A DNA stretch of 64,000 nt, taken from RPQJ01 sp963712815. GTDB lineage: Bacteria; Pseudomonadota; Gammaproteobacteria; Steroidobacterales; Steroidobacteraceae. Where the stretch lies: NCBI GenBank assembly GCA_963712815.1, contig CAVQJL010000012.1, positions 930,001-994,000 of the forward strand, written 5' to 3'. Below the pieces are notes generated by a model. That model made no database searches and had not been told where the DNA came from. It saw nothing but the letters and a program-made list of their open reading frames with translations. A program made the translations under genes and the position numbers. How positions within the stretch are numbered: the stretch's first letter is position 1; each line of letters opens with the position of its first letter. Shown here one piece after another: positions 1-7,825 of the stretch.

Positions 1-1
1 C

Positions 2-754
2 GATCGCGTCGCCGCCGAGCCGGGCCTGGTGCGCACCCGCGAGCTGGTCCTGTGCGACATGCAGAGCGAGGCAAACCTCGAGTGGCGCGTCGCGCTCGAG
101 GCGCTCACGCCCGAGCATCAGACCCAGGCGGTCCGGCTCGCGTCGTCGTGGGGCTGGCACCTGCAGGCCATCGCAGCCGCGGCGCGCCTCGGCCTGTTCA
201 ACGATTACGAACTGCTCTACCCGCGCCCCTTCGACGACGAGGTTCGCCGCGCGGCGCGGGCGAACCGACTGCCGCCCTCGCTCATCTACGCCGTGATCCG
301 CCAGGAGAGCCTGTTCCGCGCCGACGCCGCCTCGGGCGCAGGCGCGCTCGGGCTGATGCAACTGCTGCCGGCGACGGCGAAAATCACGGCTCGCAAGGCC
401 GGGTTGCCCTCACCCTCGCGCAGCGAGCTGCTCGAGCCGTCCGTCAACATCCCGCTCGGCTCGGCCTTCCTGCGCGATCTCATCGACCGCGCCGACGGGC
501 AGCAGCCGCTTGCCGTGGCAGGCTACAACGCAGGACCGGCGGCGGCCCGCCGCTGGCTGCCCGCCGCGCCCATGGAGACCGACGTGTGGGTGGAGAACAT
601 CCCGTTCAACGAAACCCGCGCCTACGTGCAGCGCGTGCACTGGCACGCGCTGGTGTTCGACTGGCTCGAGGACCGAAAGCCTCGCGACGCCGGGGCATGG
701 CTCGGCCCGGTTCGCCCACTGGCCAGCTCCCCCGTGCCGTCCGCCAGCGACTGA
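2..754 (+). CDS. Soluble lytic murein transglycosylase, C-terminal part (5' end outside window)
   Basis: The frame is open from the first bases of the window, so this is the last 250 residues of a larger Slt70-type protein. Such enzymes cleave the MurNAc-GlcNAc bond of peptidoglycan in the periplasm and leave 1,6-anhydro-MurNAc. The visible part holds the end of the alpha-helical superhelix and then the catalytic lysozyme-like domain. That domain shows IRQESLF (catalytic Glu codon at 305-307), GALGLMQLLPATA, AVAGYNAGP and NIPFNETRAYVQRV, which are the four standard family-1 lytic transglycosylase motifs in order. A GTG at 29 is only an internal codon. The tail after the last motif is short and proline-rich. 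Family assignment is firm; the N-terminal signal peptide and superhelix cannot be seen. Confidence 0.93.
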   Translation, partial: DRVAAEPGLVRTRELVLCDMQSEANLEWRVALEALTPEHQTQAVRLASSWGWHLQAIAAAARLGLFNDYELLYPRPFDDEVRRAARANRLPPSLIYAVIRQESLFRADAASGAGALGLMQLLPATAKITARKAGLPSPSRSELLEPSVNIPLGSAFLRDLIDRADGQQPLAVAGYNAGPAAARRWLPAAPMETDVWVENIPFNETRAYVQRVHWHALVFDWLEDRKPRDAGAWLGPVRPLASSPVPSASD

Positions 755-805
755 CGGTGAGCGACCGGCGGCTCGCGAAGGAACGGCGGCCAGCCCCCTG
801 CCCGC

Positions 806-1333
806 TCAGGCCGCGCGCGCCGCCCGGCCGCCTTCGACGGCGGCGAGCAGCGCGCCACGTTCCCGTGGCAACGGCCCGTCGGCGACGAGATCGAGCCAGT
901 CCTGCAGGAACCGCGCGGCGAGTGGGCCCGGCACTGTGCCCTGGGCCCGGCAGGCCGTCTCGACCTCGTTGGCCGACAGGCCCAGGCGCAGCGGCACCAG
1001 GCACACGCAGGCGCGCTCGTCCTCGAGGGCGAGCAATGCGCCGAATACTGCGCCGCGATTGAGCGCGAGGCCGCGCCGCACCCACTCGACCGCATCGGCC
1101 AGCGCCGCCTCATGCTCCCTCGCGGTTGCGGCCGATGCGACGTACGCCCGAGTGGCGGCGGCGACGACGCCTTCGTCCGCGTCGCCCAGCGCGTAGGGCA
1201 GCAGCGCGGAACGCACTTCGAGACCGGCGCACACCCGGTCGCGCACCGCCTCCAACGAGCGGCGGCGTGCAGCGGCCGATTCGGCCGGCAGCCTGAGCCA
1301 GTAACTGATCAGGGCATTCGTCATCGGCGACAT
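806..1333 (-). CDS. Hypothetical protein, alpha-helical, unknown function
   Basis: This is a 175-residue protein I do not recognise. The start is placed at ATG 1333 because a GGAGG lies seven bases upstream (1341-1345); an in-frame ATG at 1357 has no such site. The protein is Ala/Leu/Arg-rich with no signal peptide or membrane span. Helical segments include a run near residues 85-115 that contains two closely spaced cysteines (ERACVCLVP). It lies downstream of a small RNA on the same strand and converges on the lytic transglycosylase gene. Codon usage matches the neighbours, and the good ribosome site argues that it is real, but nothing in it supports a function. Confidence 0.6.
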   Translation of the reverse strand: MSPMTNALISYWLRLPAESAAARRRSLEAVRDRVCAGLEVRSALLPYALGDADEGVVAAATRAYVASAATAREHEAALADAVEWVRRGLALNRGAVFGALLALEDERACVCLVPLRLGLSANEVETACRAQGTVPGPLAARFLQDWLDLVADGPLPRERGALLAAVEGGRAARAA

Positions 1334-1417
1334 GGTCAAACCTCCAGGCCCTGGCAAGGGCGTTGCAGACCTGACCGGGGGTCAAACGAGCGGCGCGCGA
1401 CGGGCGGGAGGCGGAGA

Positions 1418-1570
1418 CGAAAAACCCTCCGCGCCACGTGTCGAGCGCCGGAGGGTTCAGAAAGCTCTTACCCGCTTCGTTGCCTTCCGGCCGCATCCGC
1501 GCCTCGCGGCGCGCACCACCTTGCCCGGGGAGGCAGGTTGGCGGGGCGTGAGCCCCTTTCGTGATGCTGG
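1418..1570 (-). ncRNA. Structured small RNA of about 150 nt, unidentified
   Basis: A consensus-like sigma-70 promoter (1576-1605) and an intrinsic terminator (1420-1457) bracket about 150 bases with no plausible reading frame. The transcript folds into successive hairpins. These are GGGGC/GCCCC with a UCAC loop; a stem with loop UCCCCG; CGCGCC-GCGA-GGCGCG with a GNRA tetraloop; GCC-GGAA-GGC with a second GNRA loop; and finally the terminator. The C-rich loop (CUCCCC) could pair with Shine-Dalgarno sequences, as in several trans-acting sRNAs. I could not match it to 4.5S, 6S, tmRNA, RNase P or a riboswitch I know. The following gene is 80 bases past the terminator, so a cis-acting leader role is less likely than an independent sRNA. 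Confidence 0.6.
1420..1457 (-). terminator. Rho-independent terminator of the small RNA
   Basis: On the minus strand, AACCCTCCG (1457-1449) pairs perfectly with CGGAGGGTT (1431-1423), and a T-run follows at 1424-1420. This is a canonical intrinsic terminator. It ends the transcript that starts near 1570 and separates it from the protein gene beginning at 1333. Confidence 0.8.
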
Positions 1571-1575
1571 GCGCG

Positions 1576-1605
1576 AGTATAGTGGGCCGGCGCCCGGACC
1601 GGCAA
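1576..1605 (-). promoter_or_regulatory. Sigma-70 promoter of the small RNA
   Basis: On the minus strand the -35 element TTGCCG (1605-1600) and the -10 element TATACT (1581-1576) are separated by 18 bases. In DNA this GC-rich such a pair stands out. Initiation would fall near 1570. The promoter sits in the short gap after the membrane-protein gene that ends at 1622. Confidence 0.72.
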
Positions 1606-1621
1606 CAGAAGCTGCCGGCCC

Positions 1622-2209
1622 TCAGCCGCCGAACCAGATCCGTAGCAGCCAGTCCGTCGGGACGAACACGAACAGGACGAACCCGACGAACAGCAGCGGC
1701 ACGAAGATCCAGCCCGGCCAGCGCACGCGCTGCGCGCCGAAGCCGTAGGTCCAGTTGATGTTCTTCTCGGGCGTGCTGAGGATCCGGCTCCAAGGCAGCA
1801 CCACCGCGCCGAGCGCGACCGCGCCCGGCAGCCCCACCGAGGCGTCGTAGCCGTACGCCGCGATCATCCACAGCAGCACCAGCGGCAGCGGCACGTGGAA
1901 CAGCGACAGGCCGCGCAGCTGCAGCAGGCGGTCGGGCTCGAACATGTAGTCGGTCAGACCCGTGATCCGCCGCCGCAGCGCCAGTCGAAGCGCGTAATCG
2001 ACGTTCCACAGCAGTTCCGGTATCAGCACCGCCACGGTGAGCACGCTCGCGAGCGCCGCACTCTCGAGCCACATTGCCGGCACCGCGCCGATGAACGCGA
2101 TGTCTGAGAACCAGAGGAAATTCTTCCAGCCGTAGTGCTTCCACCACACGGCCATCACGTACAGGACGAAGGCCGTGTACGCGAGCTTGAACCACAGCGG
2201 AATGGTCAC
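1622..2209 (-). CDS. Multi-pass inner-membrane protein, unknown function
   Basis: This 195-residue protein has about five or six hydrophobic spans: residues 5-22, 35-50, 53-70, 105-125, 128-142 and 165-190. They are separated by short charged loops such as RLALRRRITGL. Tryptophan and tyrosine are frequent at span edges (VWWKHYGWKNFLWF near residue 20), typical of an integral membrane protein of this topology. The start is GTG 2209, four bases after the stop of a tiny membrane-peptide frame (2214-2285). It is probably the distal gene of a unit headed by the DRG-like GTPase. I do not recognise the family. Confidence 0.75.
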   Translation of the reverse strand: MTIPLWFKLAYTAFVLYVMAVWWKHYGWKNFLWFSDIAFIGAVPAMWLESAALASVLTVAVLIPELLWNVDYALRLALRRRITGLTDYMFEPDRLLQLRGLSLFHVPLPLVLLWMIAAYGYDASVGLPGAVALGAVVLPWSRILSTPEKNINWTYGFGAQRVRWPGWIFVPLLFVGFVLFVFVPTDWLLRIWFGG

Positions 2210-2213
2210 GCGC

Positions 2214-2285
2214 TCACCAGCCCATCACGGAGAAGTACACGAGGTACACGATACTCCAGCCGGCGGCCCGCAGCGTCCACAGCAC
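2214..2285 (-). CDS. Possible 23-residue single-span membrane peptide
   Basis: A GTG-started frame directly after the GTPase stop codon, in the same frame, encodes a 23-residue peptide. It consists almost entirely of one hydrophobic aromatic helix (WSIVYLVYFSVMGW). It ends four bases before the GTG of the next membrane protein, so it fits into the operon spacing. There is no good ribosome site in front of it. It may be a real small membrane peptide or merely the remnant of spacer sequence; the evidence is composition and position only. Confidence 0.3.
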   Translation of the reverse strand: MLWTLRAAGWSIVYLVYFSVMGW

Positions 2286-2324
2286 CCGGTCGGCGCGTGC
2301 GGCCCGCGCGCGGACGGCGACGGT

Positions 2325-3365
2325 TCACGCGTGCAGTTCGAGCACGTCCCCGTCCGCGAGGCGGTGTTCGCGGCCGACGTGCTGGCCGTCGGCCGCGACC
2401 GACGCTCCCCAGACGCGGGCGAACCTGAGCGTGCGCGCCATGTCGCGGTGGACGAGCCGGGCCGCGTCCGCCACGGTTTGCTCGCCGGCACGCAAGGTGA
2501 ACGGACGATCGCGCTCCGCGGGCTTGCCGGGCGCCTTCGTGTACACGCGGATCAGCCCGAGCGCGCGCCAGAGCCGGGACCCAAGCCCGCCGAGCCCGAG
2601 CCCGGTCTGCGCCGAGACGAGCATCACGGGGAAGTGCGGCTCCTCGAGTTCGGCCAGCACCTCGAGGTCGGTCTCGGGATGCTCGAGCAGGTCGGCCTTG
2701 TTGGCGAGCAGTAGCGTCGGCAGCCCGAGGGCGAATACATCGTCGTCCGCGGCGGATGCCGCTGTGACGGTGCCGCAGTCGCCCGGCTCGCCGGGCCACC
2801 GGGTCACGAGGTTGGTCCTGCGCTCCGCGAGCTCCGCCTGCACGGCGGCGACCTGCTGCAGGCATTCGGGATCGGCCAGGTCCACGACCAGCAGGCATGC
2901 GTCGGCGGTCTGCAGGCTGCCTGCCAGCCAGGGCAACGGATGCTCGGCGGCAACGGGCGGCAGGTCCACAAGCTGGAAGAGCACTTCCTCCCAGCGCAGC
3001 ATGCCCGGCTCGGGGTACTGGGTGGTGTAGGGATACGGGCCGCTTCGGGCCCCGGAGCCCGTGAGCCGGTCGTGCAGCAACGACTTGCCGCTGTTCGGCG
3101 GGCCCACCAGCGCGATCTGCGCAGCGCCCTCGGGCCGCACCATCAGCGCCGGCCCGCCGCGGGCGCCGCCCTTCTTCGGGCCCGCGACCTCCTCGTCCAG
3201 TTCCTTGATGCGTCGCTTGAGATCGGCCTGCAGGTGATCCGTGCCCTTGTGCTTCGGGATCACGCGCAGCATTTCGCGCAGGTGCTCGAGCCGCTCCTGC
3301 GGGTCGCGTGCCTTGCGGAAGGCGTCGGCGGCAGCTTTGTACTCGGGTGAAAGATTGGCAGGCAT
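2325..3365 (-). CDS. DRG/OBG-type GTPase with C-terminal TGS domain
   Basis: The 346-residue protein has the architecture of DRG-type translation-associated GTPases. An N-terminal helical region (residues 1-65) includes KHKGTDHLQADLKRRIKEL, like the DRG N-terminus. The G domain follows, with P-loop GPPNSGKS (about residue 88), a switch I region carrying PYTTQYPEPG, G3 LVDLPP and G4 LANKADL. A TGS domain occupies roughly the last 75 residues. G3 has Pro where DxxG normally has Gly, which may affect nucleotide handling. The start is ATG 3365, because residues upstream of it look like noncoding translation. DRG proteins bind ribosomes in eukaryotes and archaea; in bacteria their role is not established. 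A small membrane frame and a membrane-protein gene follow on the same strand. Confidence 0.85.
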   Translation of the reverse strand: MPANLSPEYKAAADAFRKARDPQERLEHLREMLRVIPKHKGTDHLQADLKRRIKELDEEVAGPKKGGARGGPALMVRPEGAAQIALVGPPNSGKSLLHDRLTGSGARSGPYPYTTQYPEPGMLRWEEVLFQLVDLPPVAAEHPLPWLAGSLQTADACLLVVDLADPECLQQVAAVQAELAERRTNLVTRWPGEPGDCGTVTAASAADDDVFALGLPTLLLANKADLLEHPETDLEVLAELEEPHFPVMLVSAQTGLGLGGLGSRLWRALGLIRVYTKAPGKPAERDRPFTLRAGEQTVADAARLVHRDMARTLRFARVWGASVAADGQHVGREHRLADGDVLELHA

Positions 3366-3644
3366 CTTCGGTTCGCCGGGACTGGGGCTCGAGAGGTCGG
3401 CGGTTACGAACCGGTCCGCGATCACCCGGCTTCGGACATCGCAACGATACATGGAGACGCCAGCGTGATCACCGTGGGGATTGGGGGGATCAGTATCGGG
3501 AGACGATCATGAGGTACCGGATTCTCGACCGGCGGCGGTTGGCGGGGCGCGCGGCGGTCGCACGGCGGGGATTGCACACCGGCCGTGGAGCCGGTATCCA
3601 TCGGCCTGCGAATGGCCGGGTATCCCACCCTGGAGCGAAAGATC

Positions 3645-5054
3645 GTGCAGACCCCATCCGTGGCTCCGAGCGATGCGCTGGTGATCTTCGGCATCACCGG
3701 CGACCTCGCGTACAAGAAGATCTTCCCGGCGCTCGAAAATCTCGAGCGGCGCGGACGCCTGCCGGACATCGTGGTGGGCGTGGCACGCGGCGGCATCACC
3801 CGCGACGCGCTCATCTCGCGGATGCGCGAGAGCCTTGCGCAGAACGACACCCATACCGACGCCGAGGCACTCGGCCGGCTCGAGGCGAAGCTGCAGTTCG
3901 TGGACGGCGACTACCGCGACGAGGCGACCTTCGCGGCACTGCGCCGCGCACTCGGCAACGCAGCCCGACCCTGCCACTACCTCGCGATCCCGCCGAGCCT
4001 CTTCGCTGCCGTGGCCGGGAAGCTCGGCAGTTCGGGCTGCGCATCGGGTGCGCGCGTCGTGGTCGAGAAGCCGCTCGGCCGCGACCTGTCGAGCGCCCAG
4101 ACCATCAACCGCGCGCTGCAGCAGGTCTTCGACGAGGGCTCGATCTTCCGCATCGACCATTTCCTCGGCAAGGAGCCCGTCCAGAACCTGCTCTATTTCC
4201 GCTTCGCCAACTCGATCATCGAGCCCATCTGGAACCGCGTGCACGTCGAAAGCGTGCAGATCACCATGGCCGAGAAGTTCGGCGTGGAGGGCCGCGGGCG
4301 GCTCTACGAGGAACTCGGTGCGGTGCGCGACGTCGTGCAGAACCACCTGCTCGAAGTGCTGGCGATCCTCGCCATGGAGCCGCCGGTGGGAGCGGCCTCG
4401 GAGGCCCTGCGCGACGAGAAGACGAAGGTGCTGCGCGCGGTCCAGCACCCCGAGCGTCGCGGCATCGTGCGCGGCCAGTACGCGGGCTACCGGCACGAGG
4501 ACGGCGTCGCGTCGAACTCGGACGTCGAGACCTACGCCGCGCTGCGCTTCGACATCGACTCGTGGCGCTGGGCGGGCGTGCCGTTCTTCGTCCGCTCCGG
4601 CAAGCGCCTTCCGGTGACCGCCACCGAGGTCATGGCCACGTTCCGCCAGCCACCGCAGCGCCTGTTCGACGAGTCGCTGCCGGCCCGCCCCAACTACCTG
4701 CGCTTCCGGCTCGGGCCCGATCGCGTCGCGATCGCGCTCGGCACGCGCGTCAAGTCCCCGGGCGAGGCGATGGCGGGCCGCGAGATCGAGCTCTACGCGT
4801 GTAATTCGCACGCCGACGAGATGACGCCCTACGAGCGGCTGCTCGGCGACGCGATGCGCGGCGACACCACGCTGTTCGCAAGGCAGGACTCGGTCGAGGT
4901 CGCCTGGGACATCGTCGATCGCCTGCTCGCAAGCGGCCCGCAGGCCGAGCCGTATGCGCCGGGCAGCTGGGGTCCCGCCGCCGCCGAGCGCATGGTCGAG
5001 CGCTTCGGCGGCTGGTACGACCCGCCGGCGAACGGCGACGCGCAGTGCGACTGA
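3645..5054 (+). CDS. zwf: Glucose-6-phosphate 1-dehydrogenase
   Basis: It oxidises glucose 6-phosphate to 6-phosphogluconolactone with NAD(P)+, the entry step to the pentose phosphate and Entner-Doudoroff routes, in the cytosol. The N-terminal nucleotide-binding motif is FGITGDLAYKK, a variant of GxxGDLxxRK. The substrate-binding signature RIDHFLGKE lies near residue 170, with VEKPLGRDL before it, and WAGVPFFVRSGKRL follows later. The length (469 residues) is usual. I chose GTG 3645 because GGAG stands nine bases upstream and it begins just before the conserved fold; a GTG at 3585 and an ATG at 3612 are possible earlier starts. A gnd-like gene lies nearby on the other strand. Confidence 0.95.
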   Translation: MQTPSVAPSDALVIFGITGDLAYKKIFPALENLERRGRLPDIVVGVARGGITRDALISRMRESLAQNDTHTDAEALGRLEAKLQFVDGDYRDEATFAALRRALGNAARPCHYLAIPPSLFAAVAGKLGSSGCASGARVVVEKPLGRDLSSAQTINRALQQVFDEGSIFRIDHFLGKEPVQNLLYFRFANSIIEPIWNRVHVESVQITMAEKFGVEGRGRLYEELGAVRDVVQNHLLEVLAILAMEPPVGAASEALRDEKTKVLRAVQHPERRGIVRGQYAGYRHEDGVASNSDVETYAALRFDIDSWRWAGVPFFVRSGKRLPVTATEVMATFRQPPQRLFDESLPARPNYLRFRLGPDRVAIALGTRVKSPGEAMAGREIELYACNSHADEMTPYERLLGDAMRGDTTLFARQDSVEVAWDIVDRLLASGPQAEPYAPGSWGPAAAERMVERFGGWYDPPANGDAQCD

Positions 5055-5154
5055 CTGGGCCCGACCCGTCAGCGAAGGACGAGTCGCGATTCCGATCGCA
5101 AACGCTTGATTTCCTTTGCGGTGCGGGGTGGGCGGAGACGCCGGTACGCGACTC

Positions 5155-6708
5155 CTAGATCCGGTCGGTCTCCCGGATGAACCGCGCGAGGTCGTCGCGG
5201 TACTTCTTCATCGACGGCCCGTGCAGGTACATCATGTGCCCGGCCTGGTAGTACTCGACCGCGATCCGCTCGCGCGCTTCCGGCGCGATGCGCAGGTGGT
5301 CGAGGTCGTGCTTCATGATGAAGTGCGGCGTGGCGAGGTCGTACCAGCCCTGCTGCACCAGCACGTGCAGTCCCGGGTTCATGGTCAGCGCGCGCGCGAG
5401 GTCGGGCACGGTGTTGGGGGCCGGCGAGAACCAGTCCTCGGTGCCCGGCTGCTTGTGCTTCCAGTCCCACTCCACGTCGAAGGCCGAGACGCGATACTCC
5501 TCGTCGCGGCCGAACTCGAGTTCGTTGTGCAGGTAGTCGAGGAACGCGGCCGTGTAGGCCGGCCCGACGGCCGGGAAGAACGGGTCGTAGTTCATGTGCT
5601 CGGCGAGCGGGTTCATCGCCGGGCCCACGAAGCGCGAGTCGATGCGCCCGGCGATCTGGCGCTGGTCGCGCTTCAGCTCCTGCAGGAACTGCGTGTGGGT
5701 GACGCGCAGGTCGGCCTTCTCCCAGTAGTCGGGGCGGGTGCCGGTGTAGGCGGCGAGCTTGGCGGCGACCGCGCGCTTCTCCTCGGCGGAGATCGTGTAG
5801 CCGCGCGTCAGGGCCGGCAGGTACTCGTCGTAGGCGAAGCGCTCGACCTCGGCCATGTACGCCTCGAGCGAGGCGGGCTTGTTCGCGATCAGGCCGTGGT
5901 ACCAGGCCGTCGCGGCGAACGTCGGCAGGTACAGCGCGTGCGGCAGGTCCACCTCGATGCCGTCCACGCCTGAGCTCGAGTTCAGGAACGGCGACACCAG
6001 CACCACGCCGTTGAGGTTCATGCCGTGCACGCTCTGCAGGTGGTCGGCGAGGCCCGCCGAGCGCATGCCGCCGTAGCTCTCGCCGAGCAGGTACTTGGGC
6101 GACGCCCAGCGCCCGTTCTCGGTGACCCAGCGCTTGATGAACGCGCCGACGGACTTGATGTCCTGGTCCACGCCCCAAAAGTCGGCGCCCTTCGCCTCGC
6201 CGAGCGGCTTGCTGAAGCCCGTGCCGACCGGGTCGATCATCACGATGTCGGTGACGTCGAGCACGCTGAACTCGTTCTCGACGCGCTGCGACGGCGGCGG
6301 CGGCGAGAACGCGGGATCGCTCACCACGACGCGCCGCGGCCCGAGGATGCCCATGTGCAGCCAGATCGACGAGGAACCCGGGCCGCCGTTGTAGGCGAAC
6401 ATCACCGGACGGCGCGACAGGTCCTCGACCCCGTCGCGCGTGTAGGCCGTGTAGCCGAAGCGCGCGATCGGCTTGCCCTCGTCGTTCTTCATGATCAACC
6501 AGCCCGCCGTGGCGGTGTAGCGCACCACCTCCCCGCCGATGCGAACCTTGTGCTGCGTGCGCGAGGAGCGGGGCTCGGGCGGCGGTCCCGCGTCAGCCGA
6601 GGGCTTCGCGGCCGCGTCCGGACTTGCGGTCTCGACGGCCGGCGCAGGTGCGGCCAGGGCGAGCAGCAGCGCGGCGATCGCGATCGCCGGCAGAACGCGT
6701 GTGTACAA
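5155..6708 (-). CDS. Secreted S10-family serine carboxypeptidase
   Basis: This 517-residue protein belongs to peptidase family S10 (alpha/beta-hydrolase fold), which removes C-terminal residues from peptides, usually at acid pH. A signal peptide occupies residues 1-24 (AIAALLLALAAPAPA) and is followed by a low-complexity Ala/Pro/Ser stretch. The oxyanion and substrate motif is FAYNGGPGSSS, and the nucleophile elbow is GESYGG. The catalytic Asp is in QQGWYDLATP, and the catalytic His is in QAGHMMY close to the C-terminus. The complete triad argues for activity. It begins three bases after the gnd-like gene stops, so the two are co-transcribed. The functional link between them is unclear. Confidence 0.92.
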   Translation of the reverse strand: MYTRVLPAIAIAALLLALAAPAPAVETASPDAAAKPSADAGPPPEPRSSRTQHKVRIGGEVVRYTATAGWLIMKNDEGKPIARFGYTAYTRDGVEDLSRRPVMFAYNGGPGSSSIWLHMGILGPRRVVVSDPAFSPPPPSQRVENEFSVLDVTDIVMIDPVGTGFSKPLGEAKGADFWGVDQDIKSVGAFIKRWVTENGRWASPKYLLGESYGGMRSAGLADHLQSVHGMNLNGVVLVSPFLNSSSGVDGIEVDLPHALYLPTFAATAWYHGLIANKPASLEAYMAEVERFAYDEYLPALTRGYTISAEEKRAVAAKLAAYTGTRPDYWEKADLRVTHTQFLQELKRDQRQIAGRIDSRFVGPAMNPLAEHMNYDPFFPAVGPAYTAAFLDYLHNELEFGRDEEYRVSAFDVEWDWKHKQPGTEDWFSPAPNTVPDLARALTMNPGLHVLVQQGWYDLATPHFIMKHDLDHLRIAPEARERIAVEYYQAGHMMYLHGPSMKKYRDDLARFIRETDRI

Positions 6709-6711
6709 AGG

Positions 6712-7638
6712 TCAGCCTCCCGAGTTGTTGCGCGTGACGGCGTGGCCGCCGAAGGACTGGCGCAGTCGTGCCAGCAGCCGGTCCGAATAGTCGCCGCGGC
6801 CCTGGCTGGCAAATCGCTGCATCAGTGCGAGCGTCATGACCGGCGTCGGCACGCCGAGTTCGACCGACTCGATCGCCGTCCAGCGCCCCTCGCCCGAGTC
6901 GGCCACCACCGGGGCGATGGATTCGAGCCCGGCGTCCTCCGCCAGGAACTCGGCCATGAGGTCGAGCAACCACGAGCGGATCACCGTGCCATGACGCCAG
7001 GACTCCGCGATCTTCGCGACGTCGAGTTCGAGGTCACCGCGGGCGCGGAGCAGCGCGAAGCCCTCGGCGTAGGCTTGCATGAGGCCGTACTCGATGCCGT
7101 TGTGCACCATCTTGGTGAAGTGTCCCGCGCCGCTCGGACCGCAGTGCAACCAGCCCGTCTCGGGACCGGGCGCGAGCGCGCGCAGGAAGGGCTCGACACG
7201 CTGCACCGCCTCGACGGCGCCGCCGACCATCAGCCCGTAGCCATTCACGAGGCCCCACACGCCGCCGGAAACTCCGGCATCCACGTATCCAAGGCCCAGC
7301 GGTGCCAATTCGGCGGCGCGCCGTATGCTGTCGCGGTACCAGGCATTCGCCCCGTCGACGACGACGTCGCCCGGCGCCAGCAACTCGCACAACTCCGCGA
7401 GTGTCGCCTCGGTCGGTGCACCGGCCGGCAGCATCATCCACAGCACGCGGGGGGCCGCCAGCGACTCCACGAGTGCGGGCAGCGTCCCGGCCACGGTCAC
7501 GCCTTCCTCCCCCGCGAGGCCGGCCCGAGCACCCGCGGCACGGTCCCACGCCGCAACCTCGAGCCCGGCGCGGGCGATCCGACGGGCCATGTTCCCGCCC
7601 ATGCGACCAAGTCCGACCATGCCGATCCGATCTTTCAT
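6712..7638 (-). CDS. gnd: 6-phosphogluconate dehydrogenase, decarboxylating, short (YqeC/GndA-like) type
   Basis: It converts 6-phosphogluconate to ribulose 5-phosphate and CO2 with NAD(P)+. It has 308 residues, the length of the short bacterial class; the classical enzyme has about 470. The N-terminus shows the dinucleotide motif GLGRMGGNMARRI, then the 3-hydroxyacid-dehydrogenase substrate motif DAGVSGGVWG. The catalytic-lysine region is GAGHFTKMVHNGIEYG. The ATG at 7638 is preceded by AGGGGG six bases upstream. It is transcribed divergently from ppdK. Together with zwf it gives an oxidative pentose-phosphate branch. Confidence 0.92.
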   Translation of the reverse strand: MKDRIGMVGLGRMGGNMARRIARAGLEVAAWDRAAGARAGLAGEEGVTVAGTLPALVESLAAPRVLWMMLPAGAPTEATLAELCELLAPGDVVVDGANAWYRDSIRRAAELAPLGLGYVDAGVSGGVWGLVNGYGLMVGGAVEAVQRVEPFLRALAPGPETGWLHCGPSGAGHFTKMVHNGIEYGLMQAYAEGFALLRARGDLELDVAKIAESWRHGTVIRSWLLDLMAEFLAEDAGLESIAPVVADSGEGRWTAIESVELGVPTPVMTLALMQRFASQGRGDYSDRLLARLRQSFGGHAVTRNNSGG

Positions 7639-7825
7639 GCGATTCCCCCTGAGTGGCTGCGGCGGGTCGGCGGATGGTGGCTTGGGACGACGGCCCGCAC
7701 AAGGGGCGCGCACGCCTGCGAGAATCCGCGGCCCGGCAAAGAGATCCACGTATTTCCCGCGGCAGTGCACCGGGGTATCACTAACGCCGCCGGGGCCCGG
7801 CGGTCGGGCCCGACGAGGGATCCCG

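Noticed and set aside
1418..1570. 4.5S/SRP RNA, because of the CCGGAAGG loop.
   Set aside because: The conserved symmetric loops of SRP domain IV (GUCAGG and AGCAG on either side of the tetraloop) are absent, and the overall hairpin chain is different.
3481..3684. A short plus-strand frame before zwf.
   Set aside because: No ribosome site, no similarity to protein, and it overlaps the zwf start in another frame.
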